A DNA stretch of 64,000 nt. Origin: Mycobacterium sp. SMC-8. GTDB lineage: Bacteria > Actinomycetota > Actinomycetes > Mycobacteriales > Mycobacteriaceae. Of this stretch, positions 16,536 to 24,956 are shown piece after piece. The DNA is taken from positions 1,612,001 to 1,676,000 of the forward strand of contig NZ_CP079865.1 in assembly GCF_025263565.1 (NCBI RefSeq), in the 5' to 3' direction. The position numbers were made by a program, and so were the translations under genes. Numbering within the stretch: position 1 is the first letter of the stretch; each line of letters starts with the position of its first letter. The notes beneath the pieces were generated by a model, which saw only the letters and a program-made list of their open reading frames with translations, had not been told where the DNA came from and did not search any database.

Positions 16536-17345
16536 TCAGCTGAACGCGCGCGGCGGGTTGAACCCGGGGTTGGCCAGCGCGGTGGCGGTCGCCGTGCCGA
16601 TCGGTCCGACCTCGTCGACCACCACCGCGGTGCCGGTCGCGACACCGGCGTGGCTGTCGTGGGTCAGCGCAGCCAGTCCGAGGTAGGGCCCTTCCGGCAG
16701 CCGGCTCAGCGTCAGCGTGTAGTCGGCGTTGATGAACGGCAGCCCGTCGGCGCCGAAGTGGGTCAGTGAGCTCGCCATGTCACCGGCGAGCGCCGCCCGC
16801 GTGAACGGTGTCAGCTCGGTGCCGCCGACGATCGGGCCCAGTTCCCGGGTCCAGATGTACTTCGGGCCCTCGTGCGCCCACGCGCCGAGCCCCAGGCTCG
16901 GGGTGTCACCGTCCTTGCCGTAAGTCCACACCACCGTGACGATGTCGTCGGGAACGGAGTCGGCGTGGGACGGGATGGGCGGCATCGTCACTCGGGTGCT
17001 GAACCGCTCGCCCGGCGGCTGCTCGCCGCGGCGCAGGAACAGGGCGTTGGCCCGGGCGACGACGGCGCCCGACTGCGTCATGACGGCGTCGACCAGTTTG
17101 AGGCGCCGGCCCTCCCGGACCACGGTGGTCTGCACACGCACGGGTTCGGCGAGCGCGGCCGGCCGGAACAGGTCGACGGTGAGGCGGGCCGGTTGCAGCT
17201 CGGGATCTCCGGCGTCCCGCTCGATGACGTGGCCGAGCAGCCCACCGACGTAGTTGCCGCTGATGGTCTGGCCCCAGGGGCCGCGGGCCCAGTCGGTGGG
17301 ACGGAACGCGCCACCGTCGGCGACGAAGAAAGCCCGGCTGCTCAC
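16536..17345 (-). CDS. TesB-like acyl-CoA thioesterase
   Basis: Double hot-dog thioesterase of 269 residues. The first hot dog includes the GNYVGGLLGHVIE helix and the LTVDLFRPA strand, and the second includes WAHEGPKYIWTRELGP and LPFINADYTLTLSRLPEGPY. This is the arrangement of acyl-CoA thioesterase family proteins that hydrolyse acyl-CoA to free acid. It is cytosolic with no signal. It is followed at short distance by the GNAT gene on the same strand, but no overlap ties them together. Confidence 0.8.
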   Translation of the reverse strand: MSSRAFFVADGGAFRPTDWARGPWGQTISGNYVGGLLGHVIERDAGDPELQPARLTVDLFRPAALAEPVRVQTTVVREGRRLKLVDAVMTQSGAVVARANALFLRRGEQPPGERFSTRVTMPPIPSHADSVPDDIVTVVWTYGKDGDTPSLGLGAWAHEGPKYIWTRELGPIVGGTELTPFTRAALAGDMASSLTHFGADGLPFINADYTLTLSRLPEGPYLGLAALTHDSHAGVATGTAVVVDEVGPIGTATATALANPGFNPPRAFS

Positions 17346-17406
17346 CGCGGCGACGATAGCGGCCGCGCCCGGGTCGGGTCAGCGCAGCCCACCGGTGGTG
17401 TCGCGG

Positions 17407-17739
17407 TCAGCGCCGGGACAGGATCCGCTTGACGTCGGCGGTGACGGGATCGACGAGGTCGTTGAACTCGGGGTGCTTGTCGATGAAGCCGGCGACCATC
17501 GAACACACCGGCACGATCCGCAGCCCCGCGGCACGGGTGGCCTCCAGCGCCTGCTGCACCAGAATCGTCGCCAGGCCGCGCCCGCTGAACGCGTCGTCGA
17601 TCTCGGTGTGCGGGAAGATGCGCTGTCCGTCGTGGTCGATGTACTCGGTGAAGCCGGCTTTCGTGCCGTCGACGGAGATGGTGAAGCGGTCCGAGTCGTC
17701 GGTGACCTCGGTGGGGGCGCCGTTCTTGTCGGTGGTCAT
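17407..17739 (-). CDS. GNAT-fold N-acetyltransferase (YjdJ-like)
   Basis: Small Gcn5-related acetyltransferase of 110 residues. The core contains GFTEYIDHDGQRIFPHTEID, then FSGRGLATILVQQALEATRAAG, where GRGLA is the acetyl-CoA pyrophosphate loop. The C-terminal HPEFNDLV is typical of the short YjdJ-like branch. The ATG at 17739 follows GAGGAGG. It lies 8 bp downstream of the pirin gene, so the EVE, pirin and GNAT genes probably form one operon. The substrate is unknown. Confidence 0.85.
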   Translation of the reverse strand: MTTDKNGAPTEVTDDSDRFTISVDGTKAGFTEYIDHDGQRIFPHTEIDDAFSGRGLATILVQQALEATRAAGLRIVPVCSMVAGFIDKHPEFNDLVDPVTADVKRILSRR

Positions 17740-17747
17740 GGCCTCCT

Positions 17748-18713
17748 CTATACCCCGGGATGGGGGCGGGGACGCAGGGTGGCGTTCGGCAGTGGTGGCG
17801 CGGGCAGTCTGGTCGTGGTGCCGCGGTAACCCTCGACGGCGCCGAAGCGGTCGTCGTGGTTCTGCCACTGTTCGCGGTATCTGACGATGTCGTCGTGGCT
17901 GCGACCGACGAAGTTCCACCACATGATCAGTTCTTCGGTGAACGGGGTGCCGCCGAGCAGCAACACCCGGGCCGGGGTGTCCCCGCGGTTGTGCAGGTGC
18001 AGCCGGTGGTGGCCGGCGCCCTGGAACGCGAGGTCGGCGACGGCGAGGCGGGAGCCGCAGGCCTGGACGTCGCCCTGGTCGACGAGCACGCCGTGTTCGA
18101 AATCCCGGTCGATGTCGAGGGTTACGTCGACGCCCGGCTCTAGGTCCAACTGCGCCCCGAGCAGCGGGGTGAAGGTGTGCACGGGCGAGCGGTGGCCGTC
18201 GAGTTCGCCGAGGAACACCCTGGTGGTCACGCCGCCGGTGTGCCCAGGAGCGGGCGCGTAGTGCGCGAAGTCGCGGCCGGTGTCGCGGTCGGACTCGGGC
18301 AGCGCGACCCACAGCTGCGCGCCGTGCAGGACGGTCGTCGACGCCGTGGAGACCTCGGAGTGGCAGATGCCCGCGCCTGCGGTCATCAAATTCAGCTCGC
18401 CCGGCCGCACCATCGCGTGCACGCCGGCGCTGTCACGGTGTTCGACCTCGCCGCTGAACAGCCAGCTCACCGTCTGCAGCCCGGTGTGCGGGTGCGGAGG
18501 TACGTCCATACCCGTGCCTGCGCGCACGTTGTGCGGGCCGTAGTGATCGGCGAAGCACCACGCGCCGATCAGCGACCGTTCCCGTTGCGGAAGCGTGCGC
18601 CGGACCCGGATGGCCCGCGGACCGCCCAGCGGGACCTCGCGCGGGTGCAGGACACCCGCGAATCCCGCGGCCGCGCAATTGATTTCAGGAGGCGCCAGAT
18701 CGGTGTTGCTCAT
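17748..18713 (-). CDS. Pirin family protein
   Basis: Bicupin of 321 residues. The N-terminal cupin carries the metal-binding PPHPHTGLQTVSWLFSGEVEH pattern in two parts (HPHTG; SGEVEHRDS) and the GAGICHSE motif, and the C-terminal cupin is less conserved. Pirins bind iron or other metals, and some bacterial members act as quercetinase-like dioxygenases or redox regulators. Its ATG overlaps the stop of the EVE-domain gene by 4 bp, so the two are co-translated. Confidence 0.87.
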   Translation of the reverse strand: MSNTDLAPPEINCAAAGFAGVLHPREVPLGGPRAIRVRRTLPQRERSLIGAWCFADHYGPHNVRAGTGMDVPPHPHTGLQTVSWLFSGEVEHRDSAGVHAMVRPGELNLMTAGAGICHSEVSTASTTVLHGAQLWVALPESDRDTGRDFAHYAPAPGHTGGVTTRVFLGELDGHRSPVHTFTPLLGAQLDLEPGVDVTLDIDRDFEHGVLVDQGDVQACGSRLAVADLAFQGAGHHRLHLHNRGDTPARVLLLGGTPFTEELIMWWNFVGRSHDDIVRYREQWQNHDDRFGAVEGYRGTTTRLPAPPLPNATLRPRPHPGV

Positions 18714-19153
18714 CGGTTCACAGTAGTCTCCTCTGCGTTCGGGCGGACCATCGCCGAATGGATCACCTCGAGGTCGTGGTCGTCGATCCGGAAGACGCCG
18801 AAGCGGAACTTGTAGCCCCACCGGGATTTGTCCTCGATGAAGTCGAGATCGCCGAGCAGCGGCCGGATCGGCGTCTCGACACAGTCGAGGAAGTCCACGT
18901 TGCGACGCCACGGTTGAAAGTCCGGCGTTATCTCTGCCTGATAGGGCTCGTCGTCGGCGACCTGACCGATCGCGGTGAACGCCTGCAGCGGTTCCCCGTC
19001 GGGATACGCGGTCTTGGGGGAGTAAAAGACAATCCAGTCGCCCCGGGACATCTTGCGCAGCATGTGCGGCTTGCCGTGGTTGGCCTGAGTGAAACGGCCG
19101 CGAACACCGCGCTCGACGTGGTCGCGGCTGACCGTGTTGATCCAGTTCGTCAT
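18710..19153 (-). CDS. EVE domain protein (UPF0310 family)
   Basis: EVE/PUA-like protein of 147 residues starting MTNWINTVSRDHVERG. The aromatic-cage fold is suggested by MSRGDWIVFYSPKT and FTAIGQVADDEPYQ. EVE domains bind modified bases in DNA or RNA and often accompany restriction or RNA-modification functions. Here the gene stands in a housekeeping context, so a specific role cannot be given. It is the first gene of the EVE-pirin-GNAT string and diverges from the DivIVA-like gene across 83 bp. Confidence 0.83.
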   Translation of the reverse strand: MTNWINTVSRDHVERGVRGRFTQANHGKPHMLRKMSRGDWIVFYSPKTAYPDGEPLQAFTAIGQVADDEPYQAEITPDFQPWRRNVDFLDCVETPIRPLLGDLDFIEDKSRWGYKFRFGVFRIDDHDLEVIHSAMVRPNAEETTVNR

Positions 19154-19236
19154 GACCGCACGCTATGCCCGCGGCCCGACATTCCCCAGGGGCCGACCGC
19201 CCGCCCTGTGGATAACTCGGGCACTACTCTGACGCC

Positions 19237-19524
19237 ATGAGCGACGGCGCCGTCACGGCCGACTATCTGCGCAGCATCACCTTCGAGAAGCCGCCGTGGG
19301 GCAAGCGCGGCTACAACGAGAAGGCGGTCGCCGATTTCCTGGCGTTGTGCGCGCGCCGCCTGGACGGGCGCGGGCATCTGACCGCCGAGGACGTGCGCAA
19401 CGTGCGCTTCAACAAGCCGCCGTTCGGCAAGCGGGGTTTCAACGAGGAGCAGGTCGACGCCCTGCTCGCCGAGATCGCCACAGCCATCGCCGAACTCGAT
19501 GCGCAACCCGAACTCGATGCCTGA
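19237..19524 (+). CDS. DivIVA-domain protein with internal repeat
   Basis: Small protein of 95 residues built from two copies of a DivIVA-like module. The first has [22 protein letters not shown] and the second has [22 protein letters not shown] (each compared here by the KPP-GKRG-NE core). DivIVA-domain proteins recognise curved membrane or polar growth sites in mycobacteria, but this one lacks the long coiled coil of Wag31. Its last codons overlap the acyl-CoA carboxylase start by 8 bp, so the two are co-translated. That hints at a link with the site of lipid synthesis, which is inference. Confidence 0.82.
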   Translation: MSDGAVTADYLRSITFEKPPWGKRGYNEKAVADFLALCARRLDGRGHLTAEDVRNVRFNKPPFGKRGFNEEQVDALLAEIATAIAELDAQPELDA

Positions 19525-21073
19525 CCCGGAACCGATCCGCGGCGACCTGGCCGAACTGCGGCGCCGCCGTGCGCTCACCGAGGACGCCGCGCGTCCGGAC
19601 GCCGTGGAACGCAGGCACGCCCGCGGTGGCCGCACCGCCCGCGAGAACGTCGACGATCTCGTCGACCCCGGCACGTTCGTCGAGTACGGCCGGTTTGCCA
19701 TCGCGCCGCAGCGGATGCGCCGCGACGTCGAAGAGCTGGTCGCCCGCACCCCCGCCGACGGACTGGTGGCCGGCACCGCCCGCGTCGACGGGCGTCCCTG
19801 CGCAGTGCTGTCCTACGACTACACCGTGCTCGCCGGCACCCAGGGCGCGCTGGGCCATCGCAAGAAGGACCGGCTGTTCGAGCTGATCGAGCGCATGCAG
19901 CTGCCGACGGTGTTCTTCGCCGAAGGTGGTGGCGGCCGCCCCGGCGACACCGACTACCCCGTGGTCTCCGCACTCGACACCCGCGCGTTCGCGCTGTGGG
20001 CCAAACTCTCCGGCGTCGTGCCGCGCATCGCGATCGTCAACGGCCGCTGTTTCGCCGGAAACGCCGTCATCGCAGGCGCTTCCGATCTGATCGTCGCCAC
20101 CCGCGACGCGTCGCTCGGCATGGGTGGGCCGGCGATGATCGCCGGCGGCGGCCTCGGCAACGTGCCACCCGACGAGGTCGGGCCGATGACGACGCAGGAA
20201 CCCAACGGCAACGTCGACGTGGTCGTCGACGACGAAGCCGCCGCCGTCGCGGTGACCAAGAAGCTGCTCGGATACTTCTCGGGCCCGGTCGACCCGTGGA
20301 CCGCTCCGGACCAGACGGTGCTGCGCACCGCGGTGCCCGAACGTGCCCGCCGCGCCTACGACGTCGCCCCCGTCATCGAGACCCTCGCCGACGAGGACTC
20401 CTTGACGTTCCTGCGGCCGAAGTTCGCCCGCGAGATGGTGACCGCGCTGGCGCGCATCGAGGGCAGGCCGGTCGGGGTGATCGCCAACGACACCCGCTTC
20501 ACCGCCGGCGCCATCACCGCGGCCGCGTCGGACAAGGCCGCCCGGTTCCTGCAGTTGTGCGACGGGTTCGGGCTGCCGGTGGTGTCGCTGATCGACTGTC
20601 CGGGCTACATGGTGGGCCCGGCCGCCGAGGCGGAGTCGCTGGTGCGCCGCGCGTCGCGGATGCTGGTGGCGGGCGCCGCACTTCGCGTGCCGATGGTCGC
20701 GGTGATCCTGCGGCGCGGGTACGGGCTGGGCGCGCAGGCGATGGCCGGGGGCAGCCTGCACGAGCCGGTGCTGACGGTGGCGTGGCCGGGCGCGCACCTG
20801 GGTCCGATGGGCTTAGAGGGCGCGGTCCGGCTGGGGATGCGCAAGGAACTCGACGCCATCGACGATGAGCAGGAGCGCGAGGAACGCGTTCGAGCGGCCA
20901 CCGCGGCGGCACAGGAGAACGCCAAAGCGCTGAATGCCGCGATGCTGTTCGAGATCGACGATGTGATCGACCCGGCCGAAACCCGCGCGGTGATCGCGGC
21001 CACCTTCGCCGCAGCGGAGATGGGCACAAAAAAACCGGCTCCTGTGGGGAGCCGGTTCATCGACACCTGGTGA
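19517..21073 (+). CDS. Acyl-CoA carboxylase carboxyltransferase (beta) subunit
   Basis: Carboxyltransferase of 518 residues that moves carboxyl from carboxybiotin to an acyl-CoA. The crotonase-like N-domain has [22 protein letters not shown], written as the YDYT and GALGHRK motifs, then [12 protein letters not shown]. The C-domain has [16 protein letters not shown] and [17 protein letters not shown] 19517 overlaps the DivIVA-like stop. Its last 35 codons lie in a 265-bp sequence repeated at 24369. The final residues ([13 protein letters not shown]) read straight through a minus-strand terminator hairpin. That tail may be non-ancestral. No biotin-carboxylase gene is adjacent. Confidence 0.87.
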   Translation: MPDPEPIRGDLAELRRRRALTEDAARPDAVERRHARGGRTARENVDDLVDPGTFVEYGRFAIAPQRMRRDVEELVARTPADGLVAGTARVDGRPCAVLSYDYTVLAGTQGALGHRKKDRLFELIERMQLPTVFFAEGGGGRPGDTDYPVVSALDTRAFALWAKLSGVVPRIAIVNGRCFAGNAVIAGASDLIVATRDASLGMGGPAMIAGGGLGNVPPDEVGPMTTQEPNGNVDVVVDDEAAAVAVTKKLLGYFSGPVDPWTAPDQTVLRTAVPERARRAYDVAPVIETLADEDSLTFLRPKFAREMVTALARIEGRPVGVIANDTRFTAGAITAAASDKAARFLQLCDGFGLPVVSLIDCPGYMVGPAAEAESLVRRASRMLVAGAALRVPMVAVILRRGYGLGAQAMAGGSLHEPVLTVAWPGAHLGPMGLEGAVRLGMRKELDAIDDEQEREERVRAATAAAQENAKALNAAMLFEIDDVIDPAETRAVIAATFAAAEMGTKKPAPVGSRFIDTW

Positions 21074-21232
21074 AGAGAAACCAGGTGGGCGGTGACGGTG
21101 CCGCCTGCGCCTCTCGGCGAGTGGTCGCTCGAAGCGACGATTGTGGATGGGGCCCGGGGCATGCCCGGCACCGTCGCATGATGTAACCGGCGGGCGGCTG
21201 GTTGTATTCCGGGCCGCGTCCGCCGCCGACCC
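20968..21232. repeat. 265-bp direct repeat, left copy
   Basis: Matches 24369-24633 at an offset of exactly 3401 bp with about eight mismatches (about 97% identity). It holds the last 35 codons of the carboxylase gene and the structured stretch with a minus-strand terminator. With the right copy it brackets a 3136-bp insert (21233-24368). The original order was probably carboxylase, one copy of this sequence, then whiB6. Confidence 0.92.
21028..21057 (-). terminator. Rho-independent terminator (minus strand), left copy
   Basis: AACCGGCTCC and GGAGCCGGTT make a perfect 10-bp stem with a 5-nt loop, followed on the minus strand by a run of seven T. It lies inside the last codons of the plus-strand carboxylase gene, so it serves minus-strand transcripts. 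Confidence 0.75.
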
Positions 21233-21319
21233 GAAATCGGCGCATTCTGCCGAATCTGCAGTGCAAGCGATCTGAGCGTCTCGTACCCTGAGTTGTCTAT
21301 AGCTGAAGGGGGAGAGCTA

Positions 21320-21637
21320 ATGCCGCACGTGGGGACTCTGATCCGGGCAGCAGCGTCGGTTGCCGTAGTCGTCATTCTGGTCGTGTGGTCTGTCCTCGAT
21401 TTGGACACCGCATCGAAGGTTGCCGGTGTCGGTGCCTGCCTACTGGCTCTGCCCGCCATCTGGGCGGTGGGCCGGCGGCGCCGAGGGCGGCAGACGGATG
21501 AAGACACGTCGGCGTCGGCGGCCCAAAGCATCCGGGGTGTCCGAGCCGGGGGAAGTGTCCGACAGCGCAGCTCGACCCCGACGGATCAGCGTATCGCTGG
21601 TGTGGTGACTGATCGCGACGTCGAACAGAGCCAATGA
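21320..21637 (+). CDS. Small membrane protein of inserted module
   Basis: Protein of 105 residues. ATG 21320 is chosen for its GGGGGAGAG ribosome site. Two adjacent hydrophobic stretches (SVAVVVILVVWSVL; VAGVGACLLALPAIWAV) are followed by a basic cytosolic tail with RGVRAGGSVRQRS and IAGVVTDRDVEQS. The tail resembles the RAGRDINQS segment at the N-terminus of the next protein. The stop overlaps the NTPase start (ATGA). No family is recognised. It would make a membrane anchor or partner for the NTPase. Confidence 0.7.
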   Translation: MPHVGTLIRAAASVAVVVILVVWSVLDLDTASKVAGVGACLLALPAIWAVGRRRRGRQTDEDTSASAAQSIRGVRAGGSVRQRSSTPTDQRIAGVVTDRDVEQSQ

Positions 21638-23151
21638 TCCACCCGGCCTACAGCCAGAAGATCGAGGGTGCCCGCGCCGGGCGCGATATCAACCAGAGCC
21701 TGAACGTTGTCGATGGATCAACGCGCGACGCGGGGATCTGGCACTGGTCGAGCTGGCGCGAGAAAGCCTTGGCCTTCCACCTGAACAGCGCGGGTGCGCA
21801 CGCCACTCGCCTGCTCGCGTCAGGGCTCGCGCTCCCTCGACCGGAGTCGACACTGATCGCCGAGTCTGCCGAGCGCTTCCTGAACGACGACCCGCATGCT
21901 CCTCAAACGGTCGCGCTGTACGGAAAGCACGGGACGGGTCGCAGCACACTGATGATGGCCGTCGCATTCGAGCTCGCGGACAAAGGGTTTGAGGACATCT
22001 TTGTCGCCGACGACTACATGCGGTTCGCGCAGACCGATCTGCGTCGGGTGCTGCCCACCGATCGGAAAAGCGTCCTGATAATCGATGACGCTGATCTGCA
22101 GGGGGCAGTGAGACCGGTCTACAACTGCCGGGGATCGGGCATCCTGGCGCTGGGCTCCTTTTCGAGACGCCGTGGCGCGACAACGTTCCTGGGTATCGGA
22201 GGCCGCCAGTACGAGCCGGTGACCCTGGCTGACCGGCCGGACGCTGAGCAGCTCGGGCAACTGGCGGATGTGCTGCAAGCGCCTCGGTTACCGAAGGACC
22301 GCCAGAACCAACTCAATCGGTGCAATTTCCGGTCGGCGTATCGCATCTTGAAAGGCGAGCCGCCCCCACTGGACTTAGCTCTCCAACTCGTTGACCTGCG
22401 CTTCGAGGGCCACGATATCGAGCTCGCAGTGTCCTTGTTGACATGGTGTGGGACGCACGATGTCCTGGTACCGGTTTCTGTCCTGCGAAGAGCCGTCAAC
22501 ACTCCCGTCATCGAAGAACTCGAGCCCTGGCTTCAGTCCCGCCCGATCTTCGATTCCGCCGGCGAGGCGTCGGCGGTGTGGATCGAGGACCAGGCAGTGA
22601 TGAATCTCGCGATGAGCGAGTGGAAGAAACACCACGTCGTCGACAAGGCCAGCTTCGATTGGGAGATCGGCCGAAACATCGACGCAGTCCTCGGCGTGGT
22701 CAACGCGACCAAAGCCCCGGAACGCGTGTTCACCCGCCAGGTGATTCGAATCGCTGAACCCCAAGTGGCGCGAGAGGCGGTGGAACGCGGCTTCACAACG
22801 ATCGTGAACTGCATTCACGACGAAATCGACCGAGGGGCGCTTTTGGCTTGGGCATCGGCGATTCCGCCGGGTAGCGATGCCGCCTTCGCCCAGCTGCGCG
22901 ACGCGGTTCAGGATCACATCCTCCAGACCAATCCCGATTTCGGTGCAGTAATCGCGTTCGTCACCGGCGAGTCAGAGCGCGAGATGTCTGACGACGCTGT
23001 GGCGACAGCCGCGAAAATGATCCCGATAGAGCAGTGGGCGGACGTTCTCGAACTGTGTCAGGGCCGGTCGGGCGGCGTCCTCGGGGTACCGACATTTCAC
23101 ACCGCGCTCAACTTCATACGTCGGCACCCCGACGCAGAAGAGATCCTGTAG
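21634..23151 (+). CDS. STAND-like P-loop NTPase (frame ends at in-frame TAG)
   Basis: Protein of 505 residues as read. The N-terminus carries an ARAGRDINQS motif. The P-loop GKHGTGRST is at about 97-105 and the Walker B SVLIIDDAD at about 146-154. A winged-helix/alpha-helical region follows, as in STAND or AAA-type signalling ATPases. The TAG at 23149-23151 is followed by open sequence in the same frame up to 24354, so the original product was probably about 906 residues with a long C-terminal helical-repeat sensor. Gene content, position between repeats and AT-richer composition suggest a horizontally gained conflict or defence gene, which is inference. Confidence 0.72.
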   Translation: MIHPAYSQKIEGARAGRDINQSLNVVDGSTRDAGIWHWSSWREKALAFHLNSAGAHATRLLASGLALPRPESTLIAESAERFLNDDPHAPQTVALYGKHGTGRSTLMMAVAFELADKGFEDIFVADDYMRFAQTDLRRVLPTDRKSVLIIDDADLQGAVRPVYNCRGSGILALGSFSRRRGATTFLGIGGRQYEPVTLADRPDAEQLGQLADVLQAPRLPKDRQNQLNRCNFRSAYRILKGEPPPLDLALQLVDLRFEGHDIELAVSLLTWCGTHDVLVPVSVLRRAVNTPVIEELEPWLQSRPIFDSAGEASAVWIEDQAVMNLAMSEWKKHHVVDKASFDWEIGRNIDAVLGVVNATKAPERVFTRQVIRIAEPQVAREAVERGFTTIVNCIHDEIDRGALLAWASAIPPGSDAAFAQLRDAVQDHILQTNPDFGAVIAFVTGESEREMSDDAVATAAKMIPIEQWADVLELCQGRSGGVLGVPTFHTALNFIRRHPDAEEIL

Positions 23152-24354
23152 ATTAAGAACAGCGCTCAGATCATCGCGACGCGCCTGATACGGGACCCTC
23201 AGCCTGGACCACGAATCTGGCTGCGGGACCTGTTGATTGATCAAGACAGGCTGTCCCCGGCCGATGGAAAGTCGCTGTTGGCTCTGTGCGAAAGGTGCAT
23301 CGGGCAGCGCCGGCACCGCGTCACGATGCAATCGAAGTGGGATCCGCCGAACGCCGACCAGAACATGGTGGACAGCCTGCGCGGCGAGTACATGCGCCTG
23401 TGGGAGACACGTGCGGCCGACCGGGTTGATGAAGTCACCGATGTGGTTCTGACACTGTTGAATTCGGGCAGGGCAGCAGGAGGGCAGGCGGGTACCCTGT
23501 GGGCAGCACTCTTCAAACTCGCCCGAAACTACCTGCCTGAGCGGGTACCGCATATGGTCGAGCCCATGTGGACGTTCGTCCGGTCAGCCTGGAAAACCGC
23601 GCGCGTCAGGGACTCGAGTCTGGCCGCTCAACTGTTGTTGAGAACGGACGCGGTCGGGGGACATCTCAGCCCGCAGACGATCAGGGAGGCCTTACAAGCG
23701 CTCGACGGGGACAAGTTCGAGCCCCTGCTCGTGCGTCTACTCGGAGATAGCGCATGGTGCGCCGGTGATGCCTCGGTGGCGCAGGCATCGATCTGTATTC
23801 TCCGTTCGTCGCTCGAAAGCGACCCGCAAAGGCGGGCCGACGGCATCAGCCGTGGTTGGGAGAGTCTTCTTCGTGCAGTCAATTTTGAGCCCCGGGGCGC
23901 ACTGCGGGCGATCGACGGCCACGACATGGGGCGCATGATCGATGCTCTGCCGAGCGAAGTCATCATCAACGTCGGCGCGTTCCCGGATACGGACAGAGAA
24001 GCAGATCTGGCGTCGATGGTCCGCAGGTGGGGTCACAAACAGGCCATCAGTCTGTTCTCCGTATGCCTCTCGCACAACGCCCTACGCCTCGCCATGGACC
24101 TGGTTCCGAACAATTGGCCCGACGACCGCAATTGGTCGATTCAAATGGCGAGGCTGCGTGCCCTCCAAGGTCGGCTCACAGATGCGCGCAAACTGCTCAT
24201 CGAGGGCGCGGCATTGGGCGGGTCCAACCCCACGTCCGTTTCACGCGCTCAGCACGAGTTGGCCAAGCGGACAACAGGTTACGAGAAGCAGATGTGGCAG
24301 ATGCTCACAGCATTGAACAGGCCTCGCGTGCTCGACGAGCTTCCGGAAGGTTAG
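23152..24354 (+). pseudogene. C-terminal part of the STAND-like NTPase gene, beyond in-frame TAG
   Basis: Continues the frame of the preceding gene without any shift: the first codons after TAG encode IKNSAQIIATRLIRDP and run on to the stop at 24352-24354. A TTG at 23233 could restart translation and give about 373 residues, but no ribosome site is clear. The protein is all-helical with repeated leucine-rich units (LWAALFKLARNYLP; SLAAQLLLRTDA; ALQGRLTDARKLLIEG), like TPR or HEAT-type sensors of STAND proteins. It is either a nonsense-inactivated gene, a suppressed stop or a two-polypeptide arrangement. Confidence 0.65.
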
Positions 24355-24428
24355 CCAGGCGTTCCTCACGACCCGGCCGAGACCCGCGCGGTGATCGCCG
24401 CCACCTTCGCCGCAGCGGAGATGGGCAC

Positions 24429-24458
24429 GAAAAAACCGGCTCCTGTGGGGAGCCGGTT
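24429..24458 (-). terminator. Rho-independent terminator for whiB6 (right copy)
   Basis: Same perfect 10-bp stem as at 21028-21057, followed on the minus strand by six T. It lies about 205 bp beyond the whiB6 stop and is the likely end of that transcript. Confidence 0.78.
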
Positions 24459-24633
24459 CATCGACACCTGGTGAAGAGAAACCAGGTGGGCGGTGACGGT
24501 GCCGCCTGCGCCTCTCGGCGAGTGGTCGCTCGAAGCGACGATTGTGTATGGGGCCCGGGGCATGCCCGGCACCGTCGGATGATGTAACCGGCGGGCGTCC
24601 GGATGTATTCCGGGCCGCGTCCGCCGCCGACCC
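24429..24633 (-). ncRNA. Candidate structured RNA / whiB6 3' UTR
   Basis: About 205 nt between the whiB6 stop and the terminator can form several stems on the minus strand: CACCTGG/CCAGGTG with a 10-nt loop, GTCGCT/AGCGAC, and GC-rich palindromes around GGGCATGCCC, ending in the terminator. This is more structure than an ordinary 3' UTR, and the sequence is conserved between the two copies. I do not recognise it as a known RNA family. It may be a processed 3'-UTR small RNA. Confidence 0.35.
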
Positions 24634-24653
24634 CCCGAGCCCGGCGGCGGACG
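24618..24653. other. Perfect 11-bp inverted repeat just after whiB6
   Basis: CGTCCGCCGCC and GGCGGCGGACG are separated by 14 nt, starting 10 bp after the whiB6 stop. There is no T-run. The boundary of the 265-bp repeat (24633) falls in this loop, and the left copy keeps only one arm. Confidence 0.6.
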
Positions 24654-24662
24654 AGCCGCTCG

Positions 24663-24956
24663 TCACGCACTTTCGGCGTAATAGACCCGGCGCTCTCCGA
24701 CGGGGTAGCCGTTCTGCTCGGCCAGCGACTTGAGCTGTCGCAACGCGAAGGTCCGGCCACGGCCGCCCTCCGGGACGTAGATGCCCGCCCACAGGCCTTC
24801 AGCGCGCGGCGACTCGCAGGCCTCCCGGGCGCACAGCCAGCGCCGCGGGCAGGAACGGCAAATCGCCTTCGCCTCGTCGTCCGCGGTGGTGGTCCAGCGC
24901 TCGGGGTCCCTGGTGCACTCGCCGACCGGCGTGTCGTCCCACGACTTTGCGTTCAT
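24663..24956 (-). CDS. whiB6: WhiB6-type iron-sulfur transcriptional regulator
   Basis: Wbl-family protein of 97 residues. Cluster ligands are Cys14, Cys33, Cys36 and Cys42 (C-x18-C-x2-C-x5-C), and the GLWAG turn and basic C-terminus follow. The segment PERWTTTADDEAKAICRSC and the ending RSLAE-type helix (LKSLAEQNGYPVGERR) match WhiB6 of M. tuberculosis. Its place next to ESX-1 is the known WhiB6 position. WhiB6 binds a redox-sensitive 4Fe-4S cluster and controls ESX-1 genes. The start is ATG 24956, preceded by AGAGGAG. The chain is shorter at the N-terminus than the tuberculosis annotation. Confidence 0.92.
   Translation of the reverse strand: MNAKSWDDTPVGECTRDPERWTTTADDEAKAICRSCPRRWLCAREACESPRAEGLWAGIYVPEGGRGRTFALRQLKSLAEQNGYPVGERRVYYAESA

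Larger units (their letters stand above)
24369..24633. repeat. 265-bp direct repeat, right copy
   Basis: Second copy of 20968-21232. It includes a stray copy of the last 35 carboxylase codons and the terminator downstream of whiB6. The right edge falls in the loop of the hairpin at 24618-24653. Mismatches cluster at the whiB6-proximal end. Confidence 0.92.

Noticed and set aside
21057..21266. Minus-strand peptides over the 265-bp repeat (also near 24366-24572)
   Set aside because: They follow the repeat only and overlap hairpins and the carboxylase end. Arg/Pro/Cys-rich composition and lack of ribosome sites point to structure rather than protein.
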